The notes: a model not told the origin generated them from the letters alone. DNA of 64,000 nt from Cytophagales bacterium (GCA_022360015.1 JAKSDQ010000260.1:1-64000), one strand, 5' to 3'; numbered from the stretch's first letter, positions 19,601 to 28,800 are shown. Translations and numbers: made by a program.

Positions 19601-20856
19601 ATACGCCTGAGGCTGGTCAAATCAGGGTGGATATACATAAAATCAATAAAAACAAGTTCAATCATCACCCGGCAGCCCCAAGTCAAAAAAACACCTACTT
19701 CAAAAACGGTTACGTTGAAATTGCCGTGAGGGACAATGGAAAGGGTATTGCCGAGATACATCAGAAAGATATTTTCAAAAGGTTTTACAGCATTGACCAG
19801 CATGATTCCCATGAGGACATCGGAACAGGCATTGGTCTTTCACTGGTAAAAACTTTAGTCGAATTGCACCACGGAAATATAGAAGTTGAAAGTAAAGAAG
19901 GTGAGTTTACCTGTTTCCGGATCAGGTTACCCCTTGGCAAGCCAACTTATGATGATGACAATTTCCTGAAGGGCTTCAGGGACAGTGAGGATATTTATGG
20001 TTATCATAAAACTGAAAATGACCGGGGTGGGGACAATGGTGAACTCCTCGAACATCCTATGGTAGATGATTTAGAGCAGGACAATGAGCGGCCTATCCTA
20101 TTGATTATTGAGGACAATAACGATGTCAGGAGTTATATCAATTCAATTTTTGAAGCTGACTACAAATTGTATGAAGCAAAAGATGGTCCGGAGGGCTATG
20201 AGCTGGCGCAGAAAATAATACCGGATCTGATAATCAGTGATGTCATGATGCCTAAAATGGATGGTATCAACCTTTGTCATAAATTGAAATCTGAGGTTAA
20301 AACCAGTCATATCCCCATTATTTTGCTAACCGCGCGGACTTCATTAATATTCAAACTAGAGGGTCTGGAAACAGGGGCTGACGATTACATTACTAAACCA
20401 TTCAATGCCAGCATCATCAAAGTACGGGCTAAAAACCTGATTACATCCAGGAAAATACTCCGGGAACATTTCATGAATGGAGATGGTATGAAAATCGAGC
20501 CTTCCAGTGTTTCTTTTACTTCCAAAGACGAATTATTTCTCAAAAATGCTATCAAAATTGTGGAGGACAATATGTCAGATACCAGCTTTACGGTAGAATA
20601 TTTAGGCAAGGAATTAGGCATGAGCAGAATGCAGTTATACCGAAAGCTCAAATCGCTAACAGGGTTTTCCGCCAATGAGTTTATCAGGCTTTTACGATTA
20701 AAAAGGGCAGCCCAGCTTTTAAAACATAATCAAATGACCATCTCTGAAATTACCTATGAGGTGGGCTTTACGGATCTTCAATATTTCAGAAGTTGCTTCA
20801 AAAGGCAGTATGGGGTCAATCCCTCCGAATACAATGAGGAACAAATGGTAGAGTAA
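16618..20856 (+). CDS. Hybrid two-component system regulator (HTCS)
   Basis: Single-protein signalling system of 1412 residues. Order: signal peptide; two seven-bladed Reg_prop beta-propellers (about 35-720, with repeated NLWIGT-type blades); Y_Y_Y domain (about 734-810); one membrane helix (about 816-837); HisKA with H874 (NLSHELRTPLTL); HATPase (DNGKGIAE, GTGIGLSLV); receiver with D1208 (ISDVMMPKMDG); and a C-terminal AraC helix-turn-helix. Such proteins sense breakdown products of complex glycans in the periplasm and switch on SusC/SusD-type loci. No susCD pair is adjacent; the nearest is 8 kb downstream. A hairpin terminator follows at 21134. Confidence 0.96.
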   Translation: MFKTKLLLFILFIPFLPAYPCIGRQLPDKKINFKHITKGLSNSTITCIYQDKYGYMWIGTRNGLNRYDGVSTRVYENIFNDTTSLSDNYVTCIYEDKKSNLWVGTSFGGLNLLSRDRDTFTRYKANNRPGDISDNAISGIIEDRDGNLWVATLNEGINLFLGEGKGFKSYKYNKDDPFSLSFNTVSVLFEDSEGNLWIGTEGGGLNLFDRDNDKFIRFEHHGNAPGSISSNIITDIHQNNKGKIWVGTRDKGVNLLYKNYNGDYRFKWFVHRENSQNSISHNTVLSLWEDVQGKLWIGTENGGLNCYDPITQTFDHYYYDPNDKNSISNNSIWSIYEDMSGMLWIGTYNQGLNVVDIYSDRFKHYGVNVFDRVSVNNGNVTCIYEDDLGNLWIGTDGGGLNFYDVNTNRFTYYRHDPNDKNSIGADAVIGIFEDSKQNLWIGTFNGGLNLFDRDTKTFKRYKHNELDSTSIGSNNIYSILEDRKGRLWVTTYSNSLDLYNPATDSFRHLKFGLDEVVDTRNVYALKIFEDSKGYLWLCTETGLIKLEIDSRLNVKSVKYEYNEKDAYGLSNNLIHTIFEDSHQNLWIGTGSGLNLHDRTSDTFSTFRTEDGLPSNVIYGILEDDNGNLWISTTSGISKFNIDKKTFRNYDELDGLQSNEFLRGSCFKSNSGKFYFGGINGFNVFHPDKVKDNPFIPPVYIVGLSIDNEEVTVKTENSPLSGYIAETEAITLAHDQSTFSLSFAALNYSQASKNRYRYKLKGYESHWHETINIRTAHYSKIPPGDYTFWLQGSNNDGLWNEQAASIRITVLPPVWKTWWAMSIYVLFIAGIIWMLYRNIINRERLKSNLRLERSNREHSEKLYRSKIQFFTNLSHELRTPLTLIIGPLEKLISMHEGSRFLREQLYIINQNAYRLLRLVNQLLDFRKAESGNLKLKVAKGNIIKFIREIILSFQGYASQKQIELKFSSSLDDIRVYFDRDQMEKVIFNLLSNALKYTPEAGQIRVDIHKINKNKFNHHPAAPSQKNTYFKNGYVEIAVRDNGKGIAEIHQKDIFKRFYSIDQHDSHEDIGTGIGLSLVKTLVELHHGNIEVESKEGEFTCFRIRLPLGKPTYDDDNFLKGFRDSEDIYGYHKTENDRGGDNGELLEHPMVDDLEQDNERPILLIIEDNNDVRSYINSIFEADYKLYEAKDGPEGYELAQKIIPDLIISDVMMPKMDGINLCHKLKSEVKTSHIPIILLTARTSLIFKLEGLETGADDYITKPFNASIIKVRAKNLITSRKILREHFMNGDGMKIEPSSVSFTSKDELFLKNAIKIVEDNMSDTSFTVEYLGKELGMSRMQLYRKLKSLTGFSANEFIRLLRLKRAAQLLKHNQMTISEITYEVGFTDLQYFRSCFKRQYGVNPSEYNEEQMVE

Positions 20857-21133
20857 CCCGTCAAAATCGGAATTGACGCAACCTTCAGACAGTGCCCGGT
20901 GCTATTTACCCATCTCAAAAGGGAGATTTGTCTTTGTCCGGAACTATTATTTTTCACCAAATTTGGCCTGCTCACGTAACACCGGAAAAGTTCGATACAG
21001 TCTGGTGAAAACAGGCGTCATGGGTTGAATCACCCGTTTTGCCCGTGTAACAATCCGGAGCCGGGTTAATTTGAGGTATTAAAGTTTAACACAAAACGAT
21101 GGTTAGACAATTGTTTAATCATCATCTGATCTG

Positions 21134-21156
21134 AGGTGAAGTGTCATACTTCACCT
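21134..21156 (+). terminator. Terminator-like hairpin after the hybrid regulator
   Basis: A perfect 9-bp stem, AGGTGAAGT and ACTTCACCT, with a five-base loop is followed by TATTTTATG. It lies about 280 bases after the hybrid-regulator stop codon, in the convergent spacer. Confidence 0.6.
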
Positions 21157-21191
21157 TATTTTATGTCCTTGAGGAAAACCAGGGCTATAAA

Positions 21192-21216
21192 AAAAGGGTC
21201 TCATAAAGACCCTTTT
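21192..21216 (-). terminator. Terminator of the fasciclin operon
   Basis: A perfect 10-bp inverted repeat, AAAAGGGTCT and AGACCCTTTT, with a five-base loop is followed on the minus strand by a run of T. It lies 35 bases after the fasciclin gene stop codon. Confidence 0.85.
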
Positions 21217-21251
21217 GATACATCCGGCTTTTATACCAAATAACTAAACAA

Positions 21252-21752
21252 TCAATTCATTGAAGGCGGCAAAATCACCTTATCTATCACATGGACTATG
21301 CCATTTTTAGCTTCAACATCTGCCATGACCACCTGTGCGTCGTCAATTTTTACTTTACCATTTTTAATGGAAACGCCTACTTTTTCACCCTGTACCGTGG
21401 CTGCTTTTTGACCGTTGGACAAATCGGAAGACTTTACCTTGCCAGCGACCACGTGATACTTTAGTATGGAAGCAAGCTGATCCTTGTTTTCCGGTTTAAG
21501 CAACGACTCGAGCGTGCCCTCGGGCAACGCAGCAAATGCCTGGTCAGTTGGGGCAAATACGGTAAAAGGTCCATCACTTTTCAACACGTCTACCAGTCCA
21601 CCGGCTTTTACCGCTGCCACCAACGTTTTTAAATTGTCATTCCCTGCCGCCAAGTCAACAATGTCTTTGGATTGGGATTTTACAGATGAGGTGAAGGCGA
21701 ATACAGCTATCATAGCTCCGATAAATACAATACCTGATTTTTTAATTTTCAT
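21252..21752 (-). CDS. Secreted fasciclin-domain protein
   Basis: 166 residues: signal peptide (about 1-26, ending near SSVKSQ) and a single fasciclin/FAS1 domain. The H1 motif region is PFTVFAPTDQAFAALP, the conserved YHVV segment is at about residue 103, and the H2 region is NGIVHVIDKVILPP. FAS1 domains mediate adhesion or protein contacts outside the cytoplasm. The gene follows, on the same strand, an RskA-type anti-sigma and a SigK-type sigma gene, the arrangement known from the mycobacterial sigK regulon with the fasciclin proteins MPT70/MPT83. It is probably a target of that sigma factor. Confidence 0.93.
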   Translation of the reverse strand: MKIKKSGIVFIGAMIAVFAFTSSVKSQSKDIVDLAAGNDNLKTLVAAVKAGGLVDVLKSDGPFTVFAPTDQAFAALPEGTLESLLKPENKDQLASILKYHVVAGKVKSSDLSNGQKAATVQGEKVGVSIKNGKVKIDDAQVVMADVEAKNGIVHVIDKVILPPSMN

Positions 21753-21838
21753 TTTGCTTAGATGTTTGATTAATAATTATTCAATCCATCCTAATTACGA
21801 CTTGTCTGGGGGTTTTGGATTTTCAGGGTTGTTTTTTT

Positions 21839-22645
21839 TTACAAAAAACCTTTGACATAGGTTTTTTCCACCGTAGCATGCGGGGTTCCTCCTTCCTTTT
21901 CGAGTGTCACCGCAAAAGCCATGACATCTCCTTTGATGACTTTCAACTTCTGGATTTGTTCATTATAATCAAAAATACCGGCGTCAATGGGTGATTGCCC
22001 TGGTTTTATGGCCCAGAGCTGGTACTGGTGCCCGTGGGGAGGTTCAGGCAAGTTATCAACACTGATAAACACGGCATTGGTTTTTTTATTCCAAAAAACA
22101 TGTGCAAAGGATCGGGGAGATATCTCCGATCCCTCCATGCGAACCCGGATATTGTCTTCGTTAGTGAAATGAGCTATTCTCGTTTCGGCATCATCCAGTT
22201 TCAGGGAGGCCGTTTCAACCTGCTCCGCCAATAGGGTCCGTTGATTCGTCAATGATCGGATTTCCTCCCGGTTCTCTCTGAGTTTCCTAAAAAGGATCAG
22301 ATTGAAAATGATGCTTACCAAAAGTAAAACACTGGCGGCTACATACCATACCGGAAACCTTTTTATCCTGTTTTCAGAGGTATCCTGAAGCTTTGAAAGT
22401 CCGGTTTGTGTATCTTCCTGATCATCTTGCAGTGTTTTCAAGGCCGCCCGGAGCACATCAGGGTGAGGTCGATTACCTGTTGCCTCAGCGTATGTGAGTA
22501 TACCTTTTCTTATTTTTTCCAGTTCCTGCCCGATGACCGGATGCCTGGCCGCCAGGCGGTCTACTTCCTTCATTTCCTCATCGCTTAATTCACCCATCAT
22601 ATAGGACTCAAGCAATCCTGATTCTATGTAGTCCTTTAAATTCAC
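21839..22645 (-). CDS. RskA-type anti-sigma factor
   Basis: Membrane anti-sigma factor of 268 residues. The cytoplasmic N-terminal part (YIESGLLESYMMGELSDEEM) lacks the HxxxCxxC zinc motif. One membrane helix is at about 115-135 (VWYVAASVLLLVSIIFNLIL). The periplasmic C-terminal domain is of the anti-sigma-K type (HQYQLWAIKPGQSPIDAGIF). It starts one base after the sigma gene ends, so the pair is almost certainly co-transcribed. Its release mechanism would be stepwise proteolysis if it follows known RskA proteins. Confidence 0.9.
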   Translation of the reverse strand: MNLKDYIESGLLESYMMGELSDEEMKEVDRLAARHPVIGQELEKIRKGILTYAEATGNRPHPDVLRAALKTLQDDQEDTQTGLSKLQDTSENRIKRFPVWYVAASVLLLVSIIFNLILFRKLRENREEIRSLTNQRTLLAEQVETASLKLDDAETRIAHFTNEDNIRVRMEGSEISPRSFAHVFWNKKTNAVFISVDNLPEPPHGHQYQLWAIKPGQSPIDAGIFDYNEQIQKLKVIKGDVMAFAVTLEKEGGTPHATVEKTYVKGFL

Positions 22646-22646
22646 T

Positions 22647-23204
22647 TCAAATAATTGATCTCAAATTTCTAATGGCCAACCTGATTCTTGTTTTTACCGT
22701 GCCAAGTGGCATTTTCATGAATTTAGCAATTTCCTTTTGAGTATACCCCTGGAAATAGGCCAAATCTATTAATTTTTGCTGAACTGAGGGTAATTGATCG
22801 ATCATTTGACGCATATAAAGCTGTTCGGTTCCCTCCTCATGTGCAGCAAGCTCTGCTATATTTACGAGGTCGATAGCGGTGTTGAATTTTTCGCTAAGCT
22901 TATAATCTTTGGTTCTTGTCTTGTCAATTGCTGCGTTTCTACAAACCCGGGTAAGCCAGGTAAACAGACTCCCATTTTCGACCTTATAAGACTGTCCGTT
23001 TTTCCATATTTTAATGAGTACTTCCTGGAGTGTGTCCTGGGCCATAGGTCTGTCTTTTACGATACGCAAAATAATGTTTAGTAAAACCGGGCCATAGTTT
23101 TCGAAAATCAGTTGAAGGGCTTTCTTATCCCTCGTTTTTAAGTAATGCACAATATCTGTTTCAACTGAATTTCCTTTGGTGATATTTTGAGTTGGAGGTG
23201 ACAC
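22647..23204 (-). CDS. RNA polymerase ECF sigma factor (SigK-like)
   Basis: Sigma-70-family ECF factor of 185 residues. Region 2 includes AQDTLQEVLIKIWKN and SLFTWLTRVCRNAAID. Region 4 includes QGYTQKEIAKFMKMPLGTVK. It is the first gene of an operon with an RskA-type anti-sigma factor and a fasciclin protein. The start at 23204 gives a somewhat long N-terminus (MSPPTQNITKGNSVETD); a later start is possible. Confidence 0.92.
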   Translation of the reverse strand: MSPPTQNITKGNSVETDIVHYLKTRDKKALQLIFENYGPVLLNIILRIVKDRPMAQDTLQEVLIKIWKNGQSYKVENGSLFTWLTRVCRNAAIDKTRTKDYKLSEKFNTAIDLVNIAELAAHEEGTEQLYMRQMIDQLPSVQQKLIDLAYFQGYTQKEIAKFMKMPLGTVKTRIRLAIRNLRSII

Positions 23205-23507
23205 AACAATTAGGATTAGGACAAATAAACAGTCTGAGCCTTCAATTGTTCAATGCCAGCAAAACGAATTGCTGCCTTTAGGAAGCCAGGCTATGGATAA
23301 TAGCCACTGAAGAAGGTTATCAACAAGGCAAATGGCCGGATTCCCAATCAATTGCAACAGGCAGGAGGAAGCAGAAGAACTGTGAAAAAAAATTCAATAG
23401 CCCCCGGTAGCAATACGAGATCAATTTTAGATTGTCGATAGTAACACAAAACGATGGTAACAGAAATGCCCGGTATTCCGGGCACTACGGAAGTGTCGGT
23501 TTTACGT
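23205..23507. other. Spacer with hairpin and repeated 17-mer
   Basis: No gene. A 7-bp hairpin TGCCCGG/CCGGGCA (23467-23484) may end the minus-strand gene at 23508. The 17-base word TAACACAAAACGATGGT (23442-23458) occurs exactly once more, at 21087-21103, on the other side of the sigK-rskA-fasciclin operon. Confidence 0.4.
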
Positions 23508-24443
23508 TTAGAGGGTTTTTCCGACTCGTTCCAGTAATCTTTTGGTGGCCATTATGCCATCATCTTCACTCATCTTATTGCCTTCATATTCTATGCCTAC
23601 ATAGCCGGTATAGCCAGCCTTCTTGACAATTTTCATCATCTTGGTGAAGTCTGTCAGGATTTCATTACCATTTTCATCGAACTCATTGGATTTGGCGCTT
23701 ACACCTTTTGCAAAGGGCATTAGTTCTTCAGTACCTTTGTAGCGGTCATACTCTTCCAGGCATTGACTCCCTTTTCTTTTTATGCAAAAGTTTCCAAAAT
23801 CAGGCAGTGTACCACATGTTGGCATGTTCACTTTGGAGATCACCCCGGCCAGCCAGCTTCCATTCGATGAATAACCTCCATGGTTTTCCACAATTACATT
23901 GATGTTATAGTCTTTGGCAAATTCGGTAAGGCTTCCAAGTCCATCGACTGCCGCCGCTGCCACCTCTTCGGCACTACCCTGACCTGCGGCGTTGACCCTG
24001 ATAGCGTGGCAATCCAAAAATTTTGCAGCCTCGACCCATTTATAATGCTTTTCTACGGCCAGCTTTCTTTTGCTTTCATCCGTGCTGCCCAGATACCCTT
24101 CTCCGTCTATCATAATGAGTAGACTCCTGACACCGTTATCAGTAGCCCTTTTTTTCATCTCTCCCAAATATTTGGTGTCTTTGGCTTTGTCTTTAAAGAA
24201 CTGGTTTACATACTCTACTGCTGAAATCCCAAAGTCGTTTTTAGTCTTAGCCGCAAAATCCAGGTTATCCAATTTTTTGTTGAACAAAGTTTTATGTAAA
24301 GACCACTGGGCCAGGGAGATTTTAAAGAATGGTGCTGCACCAGGCTGGCCACTTAACGTCAAGGGATTCAAGCTTCCCAATGTACCTATCCCAACCCCGT
24401 ACATCATTGATTTTTTTAAAAATGTTCGTCTTTTTAGTGTCAT
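23508..24443 (-). CDS. Tat-exported sugar phosphate isomerase/epimerase-like protein
   Basis: TIM-barrel protein of the AP-endonuclease-2/xylose-isomerase-like family, about 311 residues. The N-terminus carries a twin-arginine signal (LKRRTFLKK), so the folded protein is expected in the periplasm. Barrel signatures are [13 protein letters not shown] near the start, [17 protein letters not shown], and [20 protein letters not shown] at the end. The frame is open 26 codons further upstream, but the Tat motif places the start at 24443, back to back with the TonB receptor gene (77-base shared spacer). It probably isomerises or epimerises a sugar taken up nearby; the substrate is unknown. Confidence 0.87.
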   Translation of the reverse strand: MTLKRRTFLKKSMMYGVGIGTLGSLNPLTLSGQPGAAPFFKISLAQWSLHKTLFNKKLDNLDFAAKTKNDFGISAVEYVNQFFKDKAKDTKYLGEMKKRATDNGVRSLLIMIDGEGYLGSTDESKRKLAVEKHYKWVEAAKFLDCHAIRVNAAGQGSAEEVAAAAVDGLGSLTEFAKDYNINVIVENHGGYSSNGSWLAGVISKVNMPTCGTLPDFGNFCIKRKGSQCLEEYDRYKGTEELMPFAKGVSAKSNEFDENGNEILTDFTKMMKIVKKAGYTGYVGIEYEGNKMSEDDGIMATKRLLERVGKTL

Positions 24444-24520
24444 TTTTCTATAGGTTTGTACAAAAAACATTTGATAATTTACAAAAAAAACGAAAAAAAC
24501 ACATCTTTCGAAAATTTCCA

Positions 24521-26809
24521 ATGAACTGTAAAACCTGTTTTTTGAATTTTTTCCTGTTTCTGATGTGGGGTTTTGTGGCTGAGGCCCAGAATAATGTCTC
24601 CGGAAAGGTCGTGGATGCAGTGCATGGTGTACCTGTACGGGGTGCCTCGATAATGCTACACAATGGTCAGGGAACTGTCACCGACCATCTCGGAAGGTTT
24701 GTCCTGACCTCATCATATGCCGGGGATACAATTTTCATTTCAAGAGTCGGCTACAGGGAGTTACAGTTGATTTTAGATGACCGGTTAAATTTTATCAATA
24801 TTCAACTGACACCTGCTATTGTTCAATTGAGTGAGGTGATAGTGGCAGGTTCTAACCTGGACAGGAAACTGGTAGATGAACCGGGTGCTGTGGCCATCAT
24901 TAGCCCGAAAGACCTTCGCAGGGACAATGACCTGGCAATCACCCCGGGCCTGAACAGGATCCCCGGAGTTTATATGCATTCCGGTGCTTTAAACACCAAC
25001 AGGATCACCATCAGGGGCATAGGTTCCAGATCACTTTTTTCGACCAACAAAATCAAAGCCTATATTAATGACATTCCCTTAACCACAGGTGATGGTGAAA
25101 CGACCATTGAAGATATTGATTTGCAACTCATTGACAGGGTAGAAGTGATTAAAGGTCCGAACTCCAGCATCTTTGGTGCCGGCCTGGGCGGCACGATCAA
25201 TCTGGCCACCACAGCCGCAAGATATAGAAACACATCTGCGGAGGTTGGTTTTTCAGCCGGATCATACGGGCTTAACCGGTATACTGCCAAAATGCTGCAT
25301 GGTGATGATAACAAAAACCTGGCCCTCATTTACAACAAAACCCGCCAGGACGGCTACCGGGAAAACAATGAATATGACCGGGAGTCAATTACCTTATTGG
25401 CAAAGATTTTTACCAATGAAGGTAACTCCCTTCATATATTTGGCAATTTTATAGCTCTCAAAGCTTTTATTCCCAGTTCGCTCGATAGTGCTACCTTTAC
25501 CGCCAACCCCCGTGCGGCGGCGTTTACCTGGCAACAGGCTATGGGATTTGAAGATTACAACAAATCGAACCTGGGTATTTCGTATCACATGGCTATCAAC
25601 GAACGCTGGCGCAATGAAACCAGCCTTTTCACCAATTTCAGAAATGCTTTCGAACGCAGGCCATTTAATATTCTGACTGAGTCGACACAGGCCCTCGGGG
25701 CCCGGACAAAGACCACCTTCAACCATAAACCGGGGAATCGCCCGGTACAATGGGTGCTGGGAGCAGAGTACTTTATAGATTGGTATGACTGGCAAACGCT
25801 TGAAAATAACAACAACCTCACAGGTTCGGTATTGAGTAACAACAGTGAGACGAGGTTTTACTTTAATGTGTTTTCACAACTGGACTACGAGGTATTTGAT
25901 AACACCAGCATTTCACTGGGATTAAATTTCAACAGAACCCATTACGAACTAACTGATTTATTCGCCGATGACAATATTAATCAGTCAGGGGAATACCGGT
26001 TTGAAACTATTTTGTCACCGAGGTTGGCTGTTCTTCACAAACTAAGGGAGAATCGATCGGTTTATTTTAATGTCAGCCATGGCTTTTCACCCCCCACGCT
26101 TGCCGAAACACTTACCCCTGATGGCCTGATCAATCCGGATATAAAACCCGAAAGCGGCTATAACTTTGAATTGGGAAGCCGTGGAACTATGATGGGCGAT
26201 AGGCTTAGCTACGATGTTTCCCTGTACACCATGAAAATAAGAAACCTGCTGGTGGCCAGAAGGGTAGGTGATGACCAGTTTATTGGTATCAACGCTGGTA
26301 AAACTACCCATGATGGTATGGAACTGCAATTAAAATACGCATTGATTGACCAGCCTTTTCATCACCTGGATGGATTTGTCAATATGTCTGTAACAGATTA
26401 CAGATTTGATGATTTTGTAGATGGGGAAAGCGATTTTTCCGGCAATGAACTTACTGGCAACCCTGACAATATTGTTAACTTCGGACTGGACTATGAAATG
26501 AATGGCGGGGTTTATGTCCACATCAACAGCCAGTATGTCGACCGCACTCCTGTGAACGATGCAAATACCATTTACGCCTCTTCCTACTTTCTGACCAATG
26601 CTAAGGCCGGGTATCGCAGGCCAATTCAAAGCCGGTGGGCACTTGATATTTATGCGGGTGTGAACAATATTTTTGATGAGAAATATGCTTCTATGATCCT
26701 GGTGAATGCCGGAAGCTTTGGTGGCAATGCCCCCAGGTACTTTTACCCCGGGCTGCCGGCGAATTTTTTCGGGGGAATATTTCTGAGTTACGACCTCGGG
26801 AATTACTAA
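24521..26809 (+). CDS. TonB-dependent receptor
   Basis: Outer-membrane receptor of 762 residues. A signal peptide ending at FVAEAQ precedes a carboxypeptidase-regulatory-like domain ([20 protein letters not shown]). A plug follows ([38 protein letters not shown]), then a barrel with the TonB-dependent C-terminal region ([15 protein letters not shown]). There is no STN domain, so unlike the receptor at 5303 it is not expected to signal to a sigma factor. The start at [11 protein letters not shown] fits the signal peptide; the frame is open much further upstream. The plug resembles iron-chelate receptors, but the ligand is not certain. Confidence 0.92.
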   Translation: MNCKTCFLNFFLFLMWGFVAEAQNNVSGKVVDAVHGVPVRGASIMLHNGQGTVTDHLGRFVLTSSYAGDTIFISRVGYRELQLILDDRLNFINIQLTPAIVQLSEVIVAGSNLDRKLVDEPGAVAIISPKDLRRDNDLAITPGLNRIPGVYMHSGALNTNRITIRGIGSRSLFSTNKIKAYINDIPLTTGDGETTIEDIDLQLIDRVEVIKGPNSSIFGAGLGGTINLATTAARYRNTSAEVGFSAGSYGLNRYTAKMLHGDDNKNLALIYNKTRQDGYRENNEYDRESITLLAKIFTNEGNSLHIFGNFIALKAFIPSSLDSATFTANPRAAAFTWQQAMGFEDYNKSNLGISYHMAINERWRNETSLFTNFRNAFERRPFNILTESTQALGARTKTTFNHKPGNRPVQWVLGAEYFIDWYDWQTLENNNNLTGSVLSNNSETRFYFNVFSQLDYEVFDNTSISLGLNFNRTHYELTDLFADDNINQSGEYRFETILSPRLAVLHKLRENRSVYFNVSHGFSPPTLAETLTPDGLINPDIKPESGYNFELGSRGTMMGDRLSYDVSLYTMKIRNLLVARRVGDDQFIGINAGKTTHDGMELQLKYALIDQPFHHLDGFVNMSVTDYRFDDFVDGESDFSGNELTGNPDNIVNFGLDYEMNGGVYVHINSQYVDRTPVNDANTIYASSYFLTNAKAGYRRPIQSRWALDIYAGVNNIFDEKYASMILVNAGSFGGNAPRYFYPGLPANFFGGIFLSYDLGNY

Positions 26810-26862
26810 TTGTTTACAGCATCATAGGAAGTATCATCGGACTTTACCTCCCCCTAATCCTT

Positions 26863-26928
26863 CCCCGGGAAGATGGGCTTGAAACAATATTTCTCCCCGG
26901 GGAAGGGTGGACTTGAACCATTGCTTCT
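26863..26928. repeat. Imperfect tandem repeat of about 33 bases
   Basis: Two adjacent units, 26863-26894 and 26895-26928, share the pattern CCCCGGG(G)AAG, then GG(C/A)CTTGAA, then CA(A/T)T and TTCT. They lie between the convergent TonB receptor and FGGY kinase genes. Confidence 0.55.
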
Positions 26929-26941
26929 CTTAGAATAATTT

Positions 26942-27005
26942 CTTTGTGTCTTGGTGCCTTTGTGGTTTTAAAAAAGGGATACCACAAAGGTACCAAGACA
27001 CAAAG
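26942..27005. repeat. Long inverted repeat (25-bp arms)
   Basis: Arms 26942-26966 and 26981-27005 are reverse complements over 25 bases with one mismatch, which would be a G-U pair in RNA. The loop is 14 bases. Key words are CTTTGTGTCTTGG on the left and CCAAGACACAAAG on the right. It lies between two convergent genes and could act as a terminator or be a mobile palindromic repeat; similar CACAAAGG words recur in Bacteroidota genomes. AT-rich sequence without a gene continues to 27208. Confidence 0.85.
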
Positions 27006-27208
27006 GTTTTTGTTTGCGTTGTGTAACAGCCGCGAGACACTTGCGCCCTATAAAGTAGTTGTTGTAATAAAAAAAATGATCTCCGGGAGGCAAAGTACAT
27101 CTAACTCTATTATTAAACTTTTTATTTAATTTATATATAATAAATACCTGATTAATATATATATATAATACTATTTTTAGACTAGACTAAAATCCGGAAT
27201 TCAATATT

Positions 27209-28693
27209 TTAGGTGCCACTACCCGCACTGTTGAATGCAAGCAACTCCATAAAACCCTCAAAGTTTTTCTGATAGATTTCAGCGTGCTCAGGGTTCGGAT
27301 AAAAGACCAAGAGTTGCTTATTCAATTCAGGAGCCTGATCAAAATTATTAATATAACCCAAAGCTTTTAGGGCCAGTACTATCGCCCCATAGGCAGAAAG
27401 ATCTACCTGGGGAATCACATTGATTTCCACACCAAAAATATCAGCCAGCATTTGACAGAAAAACTCTGACCGTGCAAGTCCGCCGTTAAAGTTGATTTTC
27501 TCAATCTTGCCCGAAAGTTGCTGAATGATTTTCGCAATATTCAAAAGGTTAAAGCCAATGCCTTCCAGGCCGGAGCGCATGAAGTGTTGGGGCTGGTGGT
27601 GAAGGGAAATACCATAATAAATACCTTTGACTTCGGTATCCCATACAGGAGCCCTTTCGCCCAAAATCCAAGGAAGAAAAATCAACCCTTCCGATCCGGG
27701 GCTAACCGCTGCTGCCTCGGCAAGCAGCTTATGATAGTCTTTCCCATCTTTGCTTTGATTCATAAATAATGTTTGCAGCCAATTCAACACAATACCTCCA
27801 TTGTTCACTGCCCCGCCGGCAGCATATAATTGATGATCGATGATATAGTTAAATATCCTTTTGGAAGGGTCTTTTAAAATTTTTTCGGAAGTAACTCTGA
27901 CCGCACCGCTGGTGCCCAGTGTAAGGCAGCCCTGGTTCTTCTCTAAGGTTAAGGAACCCAGGTTGGCCATAGGGCCATCCCCACCTCCAATGATTATTGG
28001 CGTACCTTCACTGATGCCAAGGCTCCTTGTTTCTTCATTGGTTTTAACTTTTAACAGGTGAGTGGTAGGCACCGGGTGGGATAAATGCTCCGGGCTGGTA
28101 CCGGCTGTTTCCAGGGCATAATCATGCCACTGTAATTTTTCAATATCAAAAAGGCCTGTCGCCGAGGCCAGTGAATGGTCCACCAAAAACTCATGTCCCA
28201 ACTTATGCAGGATGTATGCTTTTATAGAAATGAATTTATGGGTTTTTCTGAAGATCTCAGGTAGCGTTTGTCTGATATGGGCAATTTTGCATAAAGGTGA
28301 CATCGGGTGAATCGGGGTACCCGTCTGCCGGTAAATCTCATCAGCCTTTTGGTTTGCCCTGATGATCCCGGCCTGTTTATTGCTGCGGCTATCGGACCAA
28401 ATAATACATGGTGTTAAAGGATTGCCCATCTTATCTACCGCCAGAAGACTGTGGAGAGCGCTACTAAAAACTATGGCTGCCAGCTTGTGGGGGGGAAGTC
28501 TGGTGGTTAGCGTTCGGCAGGCTTTTTTAAAAGCATGGTAGACCGATAAAGGGTCCTGTTCATGTTGGTTACCATGATAATCAGTAGGGTAGCATTGATG
28601 AACACTGTCTAATATAGTAGTACTTTTGATATCGAAGGCAATGGCCTTGGTGCTGCCGGTACCAATGTCTACCCCTATAATAATCTCTGTCAT
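27209..28693 (-). CDS. FGGY-family carbohydrate kinase (gluconokinase-like)
   Basis: ATP-dependent sugar kinase of 494 residues with two actin-like domains. The N-terminal phosphate loop is GVDIGTGSTKAIAFD (8-22), and the substrate region includes HSLLAVDKMGNPLTPCIIWSD. The C-terminal nucleotide site includes GCLTLGTSGAVRV and FNGGLARSEFFCQMLADIFG. The HPMSPLCKI segment favours gluconokinase over xylulokinase or glycerol kinase, but substrate assignment within FGGY kinases is uncertain. It is divergent from the susC/susD locus across a 585-base regulatory spacer. Confidence 0.85.
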   Translation of the reverse strand: MTEIIIGVDIGTGSTKAIAFDIKSTTILDSVHQCYPTDYHGNQHEQDPLSVYHAFKKACRTLTTRLPPHKLAAIVFSSALHSLLAVDKMGNPLTPCIIWSDSRSNKQAGIIRANQKADEIYRQTGTPIHPMSPLCKIAHIRQTLPEIFRKTHKFISIKAYILHKLGHEFLVDHSLASATGLFDIEKLQWHDYALETAGTSPEHLSHPVPTTHLLKVKTNEETRSLGISEGTPIIIGGGDGPMANLGSLTLEKNQGCLTLGTSGAVRVTSEKILKDPSKRIFNYIIDHQLYAAGGAVNNGGIVLNWLQTLFMNQSKDGKDYHKLLAEAAAVSPGSEGLIFLPWILGERAPVWDTEVKGIYYGISLHHQPQHFMRSGLEGIGFNLLNIAKIIQQLSGKIEKINFNGGLARSEFFCQMLADIFGVEINVIPQVDLSAYGAIVLALKALGYINNFDQAPELNKQLLVFYPNPEHAEIYQKNFEGFMELLAFNSAGSGT

Positions 28694-28711
28694 TGGCGGA
28701 AATTAAATAAA

Positions 28712-28743
28712 AAAATGTATAAAGTATAACCAGCCATAAACAA
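28712..28743 (-). promoter_or_regulatory. Candidate promoter of the FGGY kinase
   Basis: On the minus strand TTG (28741-28743) and TACATTTT (28712-28719) are 21 bases apart. This is one base off the TAnnTTTG box, at the spacing seen in Bacteroidota promoters, and 19 bases before the start codon. Confidence 0.35.
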
Positions 28744-28800
28744 GGGATTTTTATATAAAGACCAAAATCCGGCAACATTTGCCATAAATAACGCATATCA

